Shown here: piece by piece, positions 56,096 to 64,000 of the stretch
How positions within the stretch are numbered: the first letter of the stretch is position 1
How the letters are laid out: every line of letters starts with the position of its first letter
Assembly (NCBI GenBank): GCA_021732745.1
Contig: JAKFUK010000001.1
Coordinates: 756,931 to 820,930 of the forward strand
Direction of reading: 5' to 3'
Source of the DNA: Nevskia sp.
GTDB taxonomy: Bacteria; Pseudomonadota; Gammaproteobacteria; Nevskiales; Nevskiaceae
DNA length: 64,000 nt
The notes under the pieces: model-generated
Seen by the model: the letters and a program-made list of their open reading frames with translations, nothing else
Databases searched by the model: none
Told to the model about the DNA's origin: nothing
Program-made: the position numbers and the translations under genes

Positions 56096-57214
56096 ATGTC
56101 ACTGAACCTGTCTTCCCCCCTGGTCCGCAATCTGGTCGCCGGCAGCCTGATCGGCCTGCTGCCGGCGCTGCTGTCGGTGCGCGCTCAGGGCCGCCCGCCG
56201 GCAGCGGTCGAGGTGAGCACCGCGCAGATGAAGGCGATGACGCCGCAGATCGTCGCCACCGGTCAGGTGCAGTCGAAAAGTGGGGCCGACATGGCCGCCG
56301 CGATCGGTGGTCAGCTCGCCTTCATCGCCGAGCCGGGCACGGCGGTGGCGAAAGGCGCGGTGATCGCGAGGATCGACATCGACGAAATCCGCTTGCAGCG
56401 CGCCGAGCAGGCAGCACGCGGAACCCGCGGCGAAGTCGCCCTGCGTCAGGCCCAGCGCGAGTTCGAGCGGCTGAAAGCCAGCGGCGACGCCATCAGCCGC
56501 GTGCAGCTCGATCAGGCTGAAAACATCCGCGATCTCGCCGAAGCCGACCTGCGCATCGCCAAGGCAACGCTCAGCCAGACCGACGAGCGCATCAGCCGCT
56601 CGGAGCTGCGCGCGCCGTTTGCCGGCGTGGTTGCCGAGCGTCGTCGCCGGGTCGGCGAGGAAGTGGCACGCGGCGATGTGCTGGCCCGGCTTCAGGACGC
56701 CGGCAGTGCCGAAATCCGCCTGTTCCTGCCGCTGCGCCATGTTTCGGCGATCAGCGCCGGCAGCGAAGTGCGCCTGCGGCTCGGCGATGGCAAGGCGACC
56801 CCGGCGAAGGTGCGCGCCGTGGTGCCGGTCGGCGATGCACGGTCACAAAGCTTCGAGGCGCTGATCGACGTGCCGGATGTCACCCCCGCTATCGCCGTCG
56901 GCCGCAGCGTGCAGGTTGAAGTGCCGCTCGGCACTCCGCAGCAGGCGCTGGCGGTGCCGCGAGACGCCGTGGTCATCCGTCAGGACGGCATGGCCGTGTT
57001 CCGCATCGCCGCCGACGGCAAGACCGTCGCTCGCGTACCGGTCGTAACCGGGGTCGCCGAAGGCGAATGGGTGGTCGTCGAAGGTGGGCTGAAAGTGGGC
57101 GAGCAGGTAATCGTGCGCGGCGCGGAATCCTTGCGCGACGGCGACGCCGTGCAGATCGTGCGCACCCGCGATGCCAGCAGCAGCCTGGCGGCGGGGCCGG
57201 CGCGCGAGGGCTGA
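56096..57214 (+). CDS. RND periplasmic adaptor (membrane fusion protein)
   Basis: 372 residues, signal or anchor to about SVRAQGRP. A lipoyl-like half (GGQLAFIAEPGTAVAKGAVIARID), an alpha-helical hairpin (105-160), the second half lipoyl ELRAPFAGVVAERRRRVGE and beta-barrel segments can be followed. It links the permease to an outer-membrane channel. It starts 11 nt after the permease stop, a two-gene operon. Confidence 0.92.
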   Translation: MSLNLSSPLVRNLVAGSLIGLLPALLSVRAQGRPPAAVEVSTAQMKAMTPQIVATGQVQSKSGADMAAAIGGQLAFIAEPGTAVAKGAVIARIDIDEIRLQRAEQAARGTRGEVALRQAQREFERLKASGDAISRVQLDQAENIRDLAEADLRIAKATLSQTDERISRSELRAPFAGVVAERRRRVGEEVARGDVLARLQDAGSAEIRLFLPLRHVSAISAGSEVRLRLGDGKATPAKVRAVVPVGDARSQSFEALIDVPDVTPAIAVGRSVQVEVPLGTPQQALAVPRDAVVIRQDGMAVFRIAADGKTVARVPVVTGVAEGEWVVVEGGLKVGEQVIVRGAESLRDGDAVQIVRTRDASSSLAAGPAREG

Positions 57215-57216
57215 CG

Positions 57217-57310
57217 CGAAAAGCGGGTCTCACGCAGAGAACGCAAAGACGCAGAGAACAGCAACCACGAGAAAAGCGTTTCGCACAAAGGCCACGAACA
57301 CCACAAAAGA
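57217..57310. repeat. mixed type A and type B arms
   Basis: A type A left arm (GGGTCTCACGCAGAGAACGC...) is directly followed by a degenerate type B arm (GCGTTTCGCACAAAGGCCAC...). This is one half of the nested arrangement seen at 60165-60355. Confidence 0.65.
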
Positions 57311-57440
57311 GCCCGATCGGCTGTTTTGATAAAAGCCTTTCAGCCGTTGCTTTCCTTTCTGTTCCCTTTCTTTTCCCTTTGCGCCTTGCGCGCAGCGCCC
57401 GTCTTTTTTTGACGTTGCTTCGCTGAACCCGGACTCGTCT

Positions 57441-58523
57441 TCACAGATAGCGGTAATGCACCCGGTTGGTCAGCCCGCAAAGCAGCTCATAGGCCAGGGT
57501 GCCGGCCCAGGTCGCGACTTCCTCGACCGGCAGCCCCGCCCCCCACAAGGTCACCGGATCGCCGACCGCCGCCTGCGGCAAGGCGCGCAGGTCGACGGTA
57601 ATCATGTCCATCGACACCCGGCCGATGATCGGCACCCGGGTGGCGTGGATCAGCACCGGCGCGCCGGTCGGCAGGATGCGGTGCACGCCATCGGCGTAGC
57701 CGACCGCGACGACCCCTACCCGCATCGCTACCGGGCACACGAAGGTAGCGCCGTAACCGATTGATTCGCCTGCTGATACTTCATGCACGGCAATCAGGCG
57801 GCTGACCACGTTCATGGCCGGCTTGAGGCCGAGATCGGCAGCGGTCTGGCCCGGCATCGGGCTGGCGCCGTAGAGCATCAGGCCCGGGCGTACCCAGTCG
57901 ACCCGCGCCTGCGGCCAGGCGATCAGGCCGGCGGAATTGCCGATCGAGCGTTCTCCGGGAATGCCCTGCATCGCTGTCTCGAAGGCGGCGATCTGCGTCT
58001 GCGTCATCGAGCTGGTCAGATCGTCGGCACAGGCCAGGTGAGTGATCCAGCCTTGCAGTTGCCAGTTCGGATGCGCCAGCAGCGCTTCGTTGAGCGCGCG
58101 CGCTTCCGTCAGCGGGAAGCCGAGCCGATGCATGCCGCTATCGAGCTTGAACCAGACGGCGAGCGGCGCGTCGATCGGCAAGGACGCCAGCAGTTCGAGC
58201 TGCCAGCGGTCGTGGATGACGATTTCCAGGCCCAGTGCGGCCGCTTCGACCGCTTCGTCGCGCGACAACACGCCTTCCAGCAGCGCGATCCGCGTCGTGA
58301 CGCCGGCATCGCGAAGCGTGACCGCTTCTTCGAGACAGGCAACGGCGAAGGCATCGACACCAGCCGCCGCCAGCGCCTGCGCCACCGGCACCGCGCCGTG
58401 GCCATAACCATCAGCCTTGATCGCAGCCATGACTTTCGAGGTCGGCGCCAGCGCGCGAACGCGGCTCAGATTGTGACGGACGGCCGACAGATCGACCGTC
58501 GCGGTGACGCGGGGAATGGGCAT
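57441..58523 (-). CDS. alr: alanine racemase
   Basis: 360 residues from ATG 58523. PLP-dependent enzyme making D-alanine for the cell wall. The PLP Lys is K36 in AAIKADGYGHG, and the second catalytic residue Tyr lies in GESIGYGATF. Active-site stretches LDSGMHRLGF and RVSMDMITVDL are typical. Upstream sequence is tandem-repeat DNA, so the longer frame to 58670 is not used. Encoded next to dnaB as in many gammaproteobacteria. Confidence 0.94.
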   Translation of the reverse strand: MPIPRVTATVDLSAVRHNLSRVRALAPTSKVMAAIKADGYGHGAVPVAQALAAAGVDAFAVACLEEAVTLRDAGVTTRIALLEGVLSRDEAVEAAALGLEIVIHDRWQLELLASLPIDAPLAVWFKLDSGMHRLGFPLTEARALNEALLAHPNWQLQGWITHLACADDLTSSMTQTQIAAFETAMQGIPGERSIGNSAGLIAWPQARVDWVRPGLMLYGASPMPGQTAADLGLKPAMNVVSRLIAVHEVSAGESIGYGATFVCPVAMRVGVVAVGYADGVHRILPTGAPVLIHATRVPIIGRVSMDMITVDLRALPQAAVGDPVTLWGAGLPVEEVATWAGTLAYELLCGLTNRVHYRYL

Positions 58524-58666
58524 GTGCAGCAGTTTCCAGTTACCAGTTGTTGGTTTCCAGAGAAGCGGTGAAGCAGTTTCCAGTTGCCAGTTGTTCGTTT
58601 CCGGAGAAGCAACAACGTATCGGCCCCGCTTCTCTGGAAACTGGAAACCGACTACTGGCAACTGCC
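58524..58666. repeat. tandem and inverted CCAGTTGCCAGTT-type repeat
   Basis: Units of CAGTTTCCAGTTGCCAGTTG-like sequence are repeated with variation (CCAGTTACCAGTTGTT, then AAGCAGTTTCCAGTTGCC), and inverted copies (GGAAACTGGAAACC, TACTGGCAACTGCC) end the stretch. It fills the alr-dnaB spacer and forms a hairpin. Confidence 0.8.
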
Positions 58667-60064
58667 TCACCCGTTGTACATGTACTCGGGTGCCAGGTTG
58701 TCGAAGCGCGTGTACTTGCCGAGGAAGGCGGTCTTGACCTTGCCGGTGGGGCCCGAACGCTGCTTGGCGATGATGATCTCGGCGGTGCCCTGATTCGGCG
58801 ATTCCTTGTTGTGGTAGTCGTCGCGGTAGACGAACAGCACGACGTCGGCGTCCTGTTCGATGGAGCCGGATTCGCGCAAGTCGGACATGATCGGCCGCTT
58901 GTCCTGACGCGCTTCGAGCGATCGCGACAGCTGCGACAGGGCGATGATCGGCACCTTCAGTTCCTTGGCCAAGGCCTTGAGGGAGCGGGAGATTTCGGAA
59001 ATCTCGTTGGTGCGGTTCTCGCGGCTCGACGGCACCTGCATGAGCTGGATGTAATCGACCACGATCAGCGCCAGATCCGGGTGCTTGGCGGCAATGCGGC
59101 GGGCGCGTCCGGACAGTTCCTGCGGCGACAGCGAGCCGGTTTCGTCGATGAACAGCGGCGCTTCACGGAGCAGGCCGCTCGCCGACACGAGCCGGCTCCA
59201 GTCGCCGTCTTCCATGTCGCCGGAGCGCAGCGCCTGCTGGTCGATGCGGCCGAACGAGGACAGCACGCGCAGCGCCAGCTGTTCGGCCGACATTTCCATC
59301 GAAAACACGGCCGTCGGCAGCTTCTGCTCGATCGCCACATGCTCGGCGATGTTCATCGCGAAGCTGGTCTTGCCCATGCCCGGACGGCCACCGACGATGA
59401 TCAGATCGCCCGGGTGCATGCCCTGGGTCATCTTGTCGAGGTCGGTGAAGCCGGTCGGACAGCCGGCCAGGCCGTCCGGATTGGTGCGCAGCATCTCCAG
59501 TCGCGCTTCGATGGCGTCCATCAAGGCCGGCATGCCCTTGGCCTGACTGGCCGCCTTCGAGCCACGGGCGCGGATCGCGAACACGCCCTGCTCGGCAACG
59601 TCGATCAAGGTGCCCGGTGGCCGTCCATCCGGCTGGTAGCCAAGCTCGGCGATGTCCTGACCGACCGCGATCAAGCTGCGCAGCACCGAACGCTCGCGAA
59701 CGATCTCCGCGTAGGCCTTGATGTTGGCGGCCGACGGCGTATCCGCCGCCAGGGTGCCGAGATAGCTGATGCCGCCGGCGTCCTCGAGCTTGCCCTGATG
59801 GCGCAGATGCTCGGAAAGCGTGACGAAATCGCAGGGCCGACCGGCGTTGAGCAGTTCGGCAATCGCCTTGAAGATCTGGCGATGGTCCTGGGTGTAGAAA
59901 TCCTCTTCGCTGACCTGATCGACCAGCTCGTACCAGGCGCGATTGTTCAGCAGCAGGCCGCCGAGCACCGACTGCTCAGCCTCGATCGAATGCGGCGGAT
60001 GCTTGGGGCTGGCGGCCAGACGCGGCGACGGCGCGGCATTCGAGCTTGGAAACGGAGTGGCCAT
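58667..60064 (-). CDS. dnaB: replicative DNA helicase
   Basis: 465 residues from ATG 60064 (GAGGGA upstream). Ring helicase of the replication fork. N-terminal domain with PHSIEAEQSVLGGLLL, then the RecA-like domain with Walker A GGRPGMGKTSF (225-235) and LIVVDYIQLM (Walker B), RENRTNEISEISRSLK and the SQLSR loop. C-terminus FDNLAPEYMYNG is typical. Open frame further upstream is in repeat DNA and not used. Confidence 0.96.
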   Translation of the reverse strand: MATPFPSSNAAPSPRLAASPKHPPHSIEAEQSVLGGLLLNNRAWYELVDQVSEEDFYTQDHRQIFKAIAELLNAGRPCDFVTLSEHLRHQGKLEDAGGISYLGTLAADTPSAANIKAYAEIVRERSVLRSLIAVGQDIAELGYQPDGRPPGTLIDVAEQGVFAIRARGSKAASQAKGMPALMDAIEARLEMLRTNPDGLAGCPTGFTDLDKMTQGMHPGDLIIVGGRPGMGKTSFAMNIAEHVAIEQKLPTAVFSMEMSAEQLALRVLSSFGRIDQQALRSGDMEDGDWSRLVSASGLLREAPLFIDETGSLSPQELSGRARRIAAKHPDLALIVVDYIQLMQVPSSRENRTNEISEISRSLKALAKELKVPIIALSQLSRSLEARQDKRPIMSDLRESGSIEQDADVVLFVYRDDYHNKESPNQGTAEIIIAKQRSGPTGKVKTAFLGKYTRFDNLAPEYMYNG

Positions 60065-60164
60065 CGTGATCCCTCGGGTGACCGCAAATCCTGCGCGCAA
60101 TCGCTTGCGGCTGCGATGGAACAAGCTGTGGACAAGTGTTGCAAAAGCCTTTCCGGCAGAAGCG

Positions 60165-60355
60165 GGCTCACGCAGAGAACGCGGAGATCGCAGAGAACAG
60201 ACAAAAGCGAGAACAGTATTTCGCACGAAGAACACAAAGAACACGAAGAAAGCAAAGGCGGACGCTGAGCGGCAACATCATTACCTTTGTGGTCTTCGTG
60301 TACTTCGTGCGAAACCGCCTTTCATTTTTCTCTGCGTTCTCCAGGTGAGAACCGC
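60165..60355. repeat. nested type B dyad inside a type A dyad
   Basis: Outer arms are type A (CTCACGCAGAGAACGCGG at 60169 and TTCTCTGCGTTCTCCAG at 60330); inner arms are type B (TTTCGCACGAAGAACAC at 60221 and CTTCGTGCGAAAC near 60303). The inner dyad is complete, so a type B unit has apparently inserted into a type A unit. Confidence 0.75.
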
Positions 60356-60368
60356 TTTTGGAAGGCCA

Positions 60369-60402
60369 AAAACAAATCGGCCCGCACAAGGCGGGCCGAT
60401 CG
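60369..60402 (-). terminator. terminator of rpsF-rpsR-rplI
   Basis: On the minus strand a hairpin ATCGGCCCGCC / GGCGGGCCGAT-like with a 4-nt loop is followed by TTTGTTTTTGG, 20 nt after the rplI stop. Confidence 0.85.
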
Positions 60403-60422
60403 TGTCACGAAGAGGCCGGCAA

Positions 60423-60875
60423 TCAGCCCTTCGTTTCCTCGATCACGACGATGATCGACGACTCGACTTCCGAGTGCAGGCGGACGGCGACCGTGTAGGT
60501 ACCAACCACGCGCAGCGCGCCTTCCGGCATGTCGATTTCGCTCTTTTCAAGCACGAACGCAGTGCCGGTGGTGGCACGGGCGATTTCCGCCGGGCCAACC
60601 GAGCCGTACAGCTTGCCTTCGTCGGCGGCCAGCGCCTTGATGGTGACGTGCTTGCCGGCGAGGGCCGCTGCGCGCATCTTCGCGGCGGCCAGCGTCTCGG
60701 CGTACTTCTTCATCAGTTCGGCCTTGCGAACTTCGAAGACTTCCTTGTTGCCGGAAGTCGCGGTCAGCGCCTTGCCCTTCGGCAGCAGGTAGTTGCGGCC
60801 GTAGCCGGACTTGACCTTGACGACATCACCGAGGTCGCCGAGGTTGTTTACTTTTTCGAGCAGGATCAGTTCCAT
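60423..60875 (-). CDS. rplI: 50S ribosomal protein L9
   Basis: 150 residues, full length. Starts MELILLEKVNNLGDLGDVVKVKSGYGRNYL, the family-defining N-terminal RNA-binding part (shown here only as its first residues), with the connecting helix and C-terminal domain after residue 50. Part of the rpsF-rpsR-rplI operon. Confidence 0.97.
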   Translation of the reverse strand: MELILLEKVNNLGDLGDVVKVKSGYGRNYLLPKGKALTATSGNKEVFEVRKAELMKKYAETLAAAKMRAAALAGKHVTIKALAADEGKLYGSVGPAEIARATTGTAFVLEKSEIDMPEGALRVVGTYTVAVRLHSEVESSIIVVIEETKG

Positions 60876-60887
60876 GGGTTCTTCTCC

Positions 60888-61115
60888 TTATTCGTGGGCG
60901 TCGGTGTACGGCAGCAGCGCGAGGTAACGCGCGTTCTTGATCGCCGAACCGAGCTGGCGCTGGTAGCGCGCCTTGGTGCCGGTGATGCGGCTGGGAACGA
61001 TCTTGCCGTTCTCCGAAACGTACTGCTTCAGCGTGGCCAGATCCTTGTAGTCGATCCGGACGGTGCCTTCGGCAGTGAACTTGCAGCTCTTCTTCTTGCG
61101 GAAAAAACGGGACAT
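60888..61115 (-). CDS. rpsR: 30S ribosomal protein S18
   Basis: 75 residues. [13 protein letters not shown] start, [11 protein letters not shown] and [12 protein letters not shown] are the usual S18 blocks. It lies 12 nt before rplI and 3 nt after rpsF. There is no priB gene between rpsF and rpsR, unlike in E. coli. Confidence 0.97.
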   Translation of the reverse strand: MSRFFRKKKSCKFTAEGTVRIDYKDLATLKQYVSENGKIVPSRITGTKARYQRQLGSAIKNARYLALLPYTDAHE

Positions 61116-61118
61116 GGC

Positions 61119-61532
61119 TTAGACGGCCTCTTCGGTCGAGTTGGCAGCGGCGGCGTCGGCAGCAGCGGCCTCGCCCTCGGCATTGCGCTTGTATTCCGGC
61201 TTCTTGTCTTCTTCCGGCGCCTTGAACAGCGGCGACTGCTCGGTTTCCGCCTTGTCCATGCGGATGACCAGCTTGCGGATGACGGCATCGTTGAAGCGGA
61301 AGGCGCTTTCCAGCTCCTTCAGCACGGCGTCGGAGCACTCGATGTTCATCAGCACGTAGTGCGCCTTGTGCAGCTTGGCGACCGGATAGGCCAGCTGGCG
61401 GCGGCCCCAATCTTCCATGCGGTGCACGGCACCGCCGTCGGCCTCGACCATGCTCTTGTAACGCTCGATCATGGCCGGAACCTGATCGCTCTGGTCCGGG
61501 TGGACCATGACTACGACTTCGTAATGACGCAT
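61119..61532 (-). CDS. rpsF: 30S ribosomal protein S6
   Basis: 137 residues from ATG 61532 with AGGAG upstream. [20 protein letters not shown] start and [20 protein letters not shown] are the family blocks. The C-terminal tail is long and Ala/Glu-rich ([16 protein letters not shown]), similar to S6 tails that are modified by glutamate addition in other bacteria. Confidence 0.97.
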   Translation of the reverse strand: MRHYEVVVMVHPDQSDQVPAMIERYKSMVEADGGAVHRMEDWGRRQLAYPVAKLHKAHYVLMNIECSDAVLKELESAFRFNDAVIRKLVIRMDKAETEQSPLFKAPEEDKKPEYKRNAEGEAAAADAAAANSTEEAV

Positions 61533-61722
61533 CGGCAACTCCTGAATACAGCCTCGTGGATGCGGTCCGGCGTGTGCCGGACCTGGCAGTCCCCCGCAAA
61601 TCGACGCACTGGCAGCAGGCGGTGGGACAAGGTTTTCCGGCCGCAACAGCAGACGGCCCGCCGGAAAGGTCGCGGAGTTTAAGGGTTTGGCGGGTATGGC
61701 GCAATCTGCGCGCCGCCAACGG

Positions 61723-62679
61723 CTACGGTGTGATCACGCAGCAGCGCGGGTTCGACAGCAGCTCGCGCGCCCGGGCTTCGCCGGCATCGACATCGACCGG
61801 CCGCAGGCGCTTCTTCATGCCGCTCAGCAGCTTGCCGAAGCGCGGCGTGAGCTTCGCGGCCCCGTGAATCTGGTCCAGCGCGCGGAAGTGGGCGTAGGCC
61901 TCGATGTCGTTCTGCGGCAGCACTTCGCCGCTGGCGTACCAGCCGGCGTAGGTCCAGAGCGCAGCCACCGAGCCGGCATCCCGGGCGCGGCTGGTGTAGT
62001 CGATCGCCTCGGCTTGCAGCGCTTCCTGCCGGGCGCGGATGTCCGGCGTGCATTCGGCGAGGAACTGGCAGTAGTCGTCCGGCGGCAGGCGCATCGGCAG
62101 GTTGAGCTGCGCTTCGATCACCCCGGCATCGGCGGATTTCTTCAGCCAGTCGCGGAACGCCAGCCGCGCTTCGGCGGGAACGCCGTCGCACTGCGCGAAC
62201 TGGTGGCGCATCGTCGCGATTTCCGCCTTTGGCGAGTCGACTTCCCAGCGGCCGCGACGGCCGGTCTGATGAATCGCTTCGACCTCGGCTTCCAGCGCAT
62301 CGGCATTGGCTGGCACTTCGCGACACTCGTACAGCAGGCTGCCGAGCCGATACTGCGACAGCGCATTGCCGCTCTCCGCTTCCGGCAGCAGCTTGGCGTA
62401 GGCATCGGCGTAGCGGCCCGGCGGCAGCGCGACTCTCGGCCGACGCACCAGTCGGACGGCGATGCCCGATTCGACCACCGCGCTCTGCACCGTCTGGCGC
62501 GGTGACGCGGGCGCTGCCGGGGCCGGCGGTGCTGAGAGTTCGGCCGGCACTTCGACCGGTGCGGCATCGACCGGCAGTTCAGCCAGCACCGGCGCATCCG
62601 GCTCCTGCGACCGGTAGACGAACACGGCGATGACCAGCATTGCCGCGATCAGCAGTCCCCACTTGAGCCCGCGCTTCAC
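61723..62679 (-). CDS. membrane-anchored Sel1-like repeat protein
   Basis: 318 residues. One N-terminal hydrophobic helix (about 6-22) and a Pro/Ala-rich linker (residues 30-62) lead to a helical domain with Sel1/TPR-like units ([49 protein letters not shown]). Several cysteines are present ([19 protein letters not shown]), fitting a periplasmic location. Function unknown. It lies 6 nt downstream of rlmB on the same strand. Confidence 0.75.
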   Translation of the reverse strand: MKRGLKWGLLIAAMLVIAVFVYRSQEPDAPVLAELPVDAAPVEVPAELSAPPAPAAPASPRQTVQSAVVESGIAVRLVRRPRVALPPGRYADAYAKLLPEAESGNALSQYRLGSLLYECREVPANADALEAEVEAIHQTGRRGRWEVDSPKAEIATMRHQFAQCDGVPAEARLAFRDWLKKSADAGVIEAQLNLPMRLPPDDYCQFLAECTPDIRARQEALQAEAIDYTSRARDAGSVAALWTYAGWYASGEVLPQNDIEAYAHFRALDQIHGAAKLTPRFGKLLSGMKKRLRPVDVDAGEARARELLSNPRCCVITP

Positions 62680-62685
62680 GTCAGA

Positions 62686-63447
62686 TCACTTCTTGCGCGC
62701 GACCTTGGCCGGCTTGTGGTTGCGCTGGCGATAGGCCTCGTACAGGCAGACGGCGGCTGCCACCGACACATTCAGGCTTTCGATGCGATCGCCCTTCATC
62801 GGGATGCGCACCACGCGGTCGCAGCACTCGCGGGTCAGACGGCGCAGGCCTTCGGCTTCGCCGCCCATGACCAGCACCAGCGGCCCGGTCAGGTCGACGT
62901 CGTAAAGCGATTCATCACCCTCGCCGGCCAGACCAACCACCCAGTAGCCGAGCTGCTTCAGCTGCTCAAGCTTCCTGACCAGATTGGTCACCGCGACCAC
63001 CGGCACCCGCTCTGCCGAACCGGCTGCCGCCGAGCGCACCGCAGGCGTCAGGCCAACGGCGCGATCCTTCGGAATCACCACGGCATCGACGCCGACCGCA
63101 TCCGAGGTGCGGATGCAGGCGCCGAGGTTGTGCGGGTCCTGCACGCCATCGAGCGCCAGGATCAGGCGTTCGGGGGTCGCTGGCAGGTCGATGATCTCCT
63201 CGCCGCCAAGGTCGGAGGCTTCGATCGCTGCCAGCACGCCCTGATGGCGCAGGCCGGGAGCGCGGATGTCGAGAATGTCGCGGGCGACCTTGCGCACCGT
63301 GATGTTGCGCTTGGCGGCGATGTCGATGAGCTTTTCGGCACGCGCGTCGCGGCGGGTCTCAGCGAGCAGGATTTCGCGCGGCTTGACGCCACCGTCCTCG
63401 ATTGCCGCGATGACGGCATGAAAGCCGCCGATATAGGTTTCAGCCAT
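62686..63447 (-). CDS. rlmB: 23S rRNA (guanosine-2'-O)-methyltransferase
   Basis: 253 residues. SpoU-family SPOUT enzyme that methylates G2251. The N-terminal RNA-binding domain (GFHAVIAAIEDG) and the knot blocks NLGACIRTSDAVGVDAVVIP, VMGGEAEGLRR and RIPMKGDRIESLNVSVAA are all present. It is in the usual gammaproteobacterial neighbourhood of rpsF, dnaB and alr. Confidence 0.95.
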   Translation of the reverse strand: MAETYIGGFHAVIAAIEDGGVKPREILLAETRRDARAEKLIDIAAKRNITVRKVARDILDIRAPGLRHQGVLAAIEASDLGGEEIIDLPATPERLILALDGVQDPHNLGACIRTSDAVGVDAVVIPKDRAVGLTPAVRSAAAGSAERVPVVAVTNLVRKLEQLKQLGYWVVGLAGEGDESLYDVDLTGPLVLVMGGEAEGLRRLTRECCDRVVRIPMKGDRIESLNVSVAAAVCLYEAYRQRNHKPAKVARKK

Positions 63448-63525
63448 GAGAACGGTGCCGAGTGGATTGCGGCGCGCAGTTTACGTCTGTCGCTGTCGGC
63501 GTGATGCAAAAGCCACGGCGATCCT

Positions 63526-63642
63526 CACGCAGAGAACGCCAAGGACGCAGAGAAAGGCAAAAGCGATAAAGCCCTGCAGGTCGCCATGAATCCCGACCTA
63601 CATGGCTTTTCTCTGCGTTCTCCGCGTTCTCTGCGTGAGATC
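63526..63642. repeat. type A intergenic inverted repeat
   Basis: Left arm CTCACGCAGAGAACGCC and right arm GCGTTCTCTGCGTGAG surround about 50 bases that include ACCTACATGG-like sequence. It lies between rlmB and the DUF2339 gene. Confidence 0.8.
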
Positions 63643-63647
63643 GCTTT

Positions 63648-64000
63648 TCACGACGAGCGCCTGACGCCCGCCGGCAACGGCGCGAAATAGCCCGCCGCCA
63701 GCAGGATCGCGCCGACGAACAGGAAGGCCGCGATGCGCGCCAGGGTCCCGGTGCCGGCGGTGTCGACGGCGAACAGCTTGATCGCGACGACCACCATCAG
63801 CGCGGCACCCACCAGCCAGATTTCCCGAGAAGCACGGCGCGCGGCAATCCACATTGCGCCGCAACCGAGCAGGCTCCAGACCACCGAGAAGCTGGCCTGC
63901 AACAAGGCTGAATCGAGCAGCGCGTGCCCTTTAAGCGGCGTGTCGAAGCTGTAATGCAGGCCGCGCACGAGGGCACCGTTCAGCCAGGCGAAGGCGGCGA
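63648..64000 (-). CDS. DUF2339 multi-pass membrane protein, C-terminal part
   Basis: About 117 residues are visible; the frame continues past the window edge (AAFAWLNGALVRGLHYS at the upstream end), so the GTG at 63968 is not the real start. Hydrophobic segments, the block REIWLVGAALMVVVAIKLF, VDTAGTGTLARIAAFLFVG and the final GYFAPLPAG are the typical end of DUF2339 proteins, which are large membrane proteins of unknown function. Confidence 0.8.
   Translation of the reverse strand, partial: AAFAWLNGALVRGLHYSFDTPLKGHALLDSALLQASFSVVWSLLGCGAMWIAARRASREIWLVGAALMVVVAIKLFAVDTAGTGTLARIAAFLFVGAILLAAGYFAPLPAGVRRSS

Noticed and set aside
58524-58666. CRISPR array
   Set aside because: Repeat units are adjacent and variable, without unique spacers of constant size, and no cas genes are present.
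60065-60244. 60-residue N-terminal extension of DnaB
   Set aside because: Reads through type A and B repeat arms; the family start fits ATG 60064.
60888-61532. priB between rpsF and rpsR
   Set aside because: Only 3 nt separate rpsF and rpsR, so no such gene exists here.

Overview
The window is a chromosomal segment of a GC-rich bacterium, most likely a gammaproteobacterium. The housekeeping order rpsF-rpsR-rplI, dnaB, alr, rlmB on the minus strand at the right end fits this, and the protein families are proteobacterial. I cannot name the genus from sequence alone. The metabolic content points to a facultative methylotroph or autotroph that oxidises methanol with a lanthanide-type (XoxF) dehydrogenase, handles formaldehyde through glutathione, fixes CO2 with a red-type (form IC) RuBisCO, and may draw extra electrons from sulfide.

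Layout. 1-1.7 kb: a translationally coupled minus-strand set (methyltransferase-like protein, 46-aa Cys-rich peptide, membrane protein running off the edge) behind a Fur-box-like palindrome, then a lipoprotein. 2-5.3 kb: thiolase and an S46 peptidase, convergent on a shared terminator. 5.9-21.6 kb: the C1 locus: xoxF, a protease-TPR protein and a periplasmic protein; a sigma-54 enhancer-binding regulator with candidate -24/-12 promoters; frmA and an S-formylglutathione hydrolase; xoxG, xoxJ, a Cys-containing periplasmic protein, a quinoprotein-associated metallohydrolase and a SoxYZ-like carrier; then a coupled group of lipid kinase, phosphoesterase, PAP2 phosphatase and a metallo-beta-lactamase-fold protein without zinc ligands. 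21.7-31.7 kb: cbbR divergent from cbbL-cbbS-cbbX-fbp-prk-tkt-gph-fba. 32-37.4 kb: hicAB followed by an AT-rich five-gene cassette (SAH-hydrolase-like, NUDIX, small P-loop kinase, membrane protein with degenerate NUDIX domain, HEAT-repeat protein) bordered by GGGGCCAGG motifs in opposite orientation. This is the best candidate for an undescribed system. 37.4-43.9 kb: DUF768-like protein, flavocytochrome c sulfide dehydrogenase pair, a MotA/ExbB-like and ExbD-like set with a lipoprotein, a YHS protein and a MarR-type regulator. 44.3-48.9 kb: M36 metalloprotease, YajQ, a 42-aa Cys-rich protein, pseudouridine synthase. 49-51.5 kb: a second AT-rich patch with a candidate secreted murein hydrolase and its lipoprotein partner, plus a broken relative of the partner. 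51.7-57.2 kb: ketopantoate-reductase-like enzyme and an RND efflux pair. 57.4-64 kb: alr, dnaB, rplI-rpsR-rpsF, a Sel1-like protein, rlmB and the end of a DUF2339 membrane protein.

How it fits together. XoxF would oxidise methanol in the periplasm and pass electrons to XoxG. FrmA and the hydrolase take formaldehyde to formate (a formate dehydrogenase is not in the window), and the Calvin cycle genes would assimilate the resulting CO2 using that reducing power. Intergenic spaces carry at least five families of dyad or tandem repeats. Two of these repeats supply the stop codon of the neighbouring gene.
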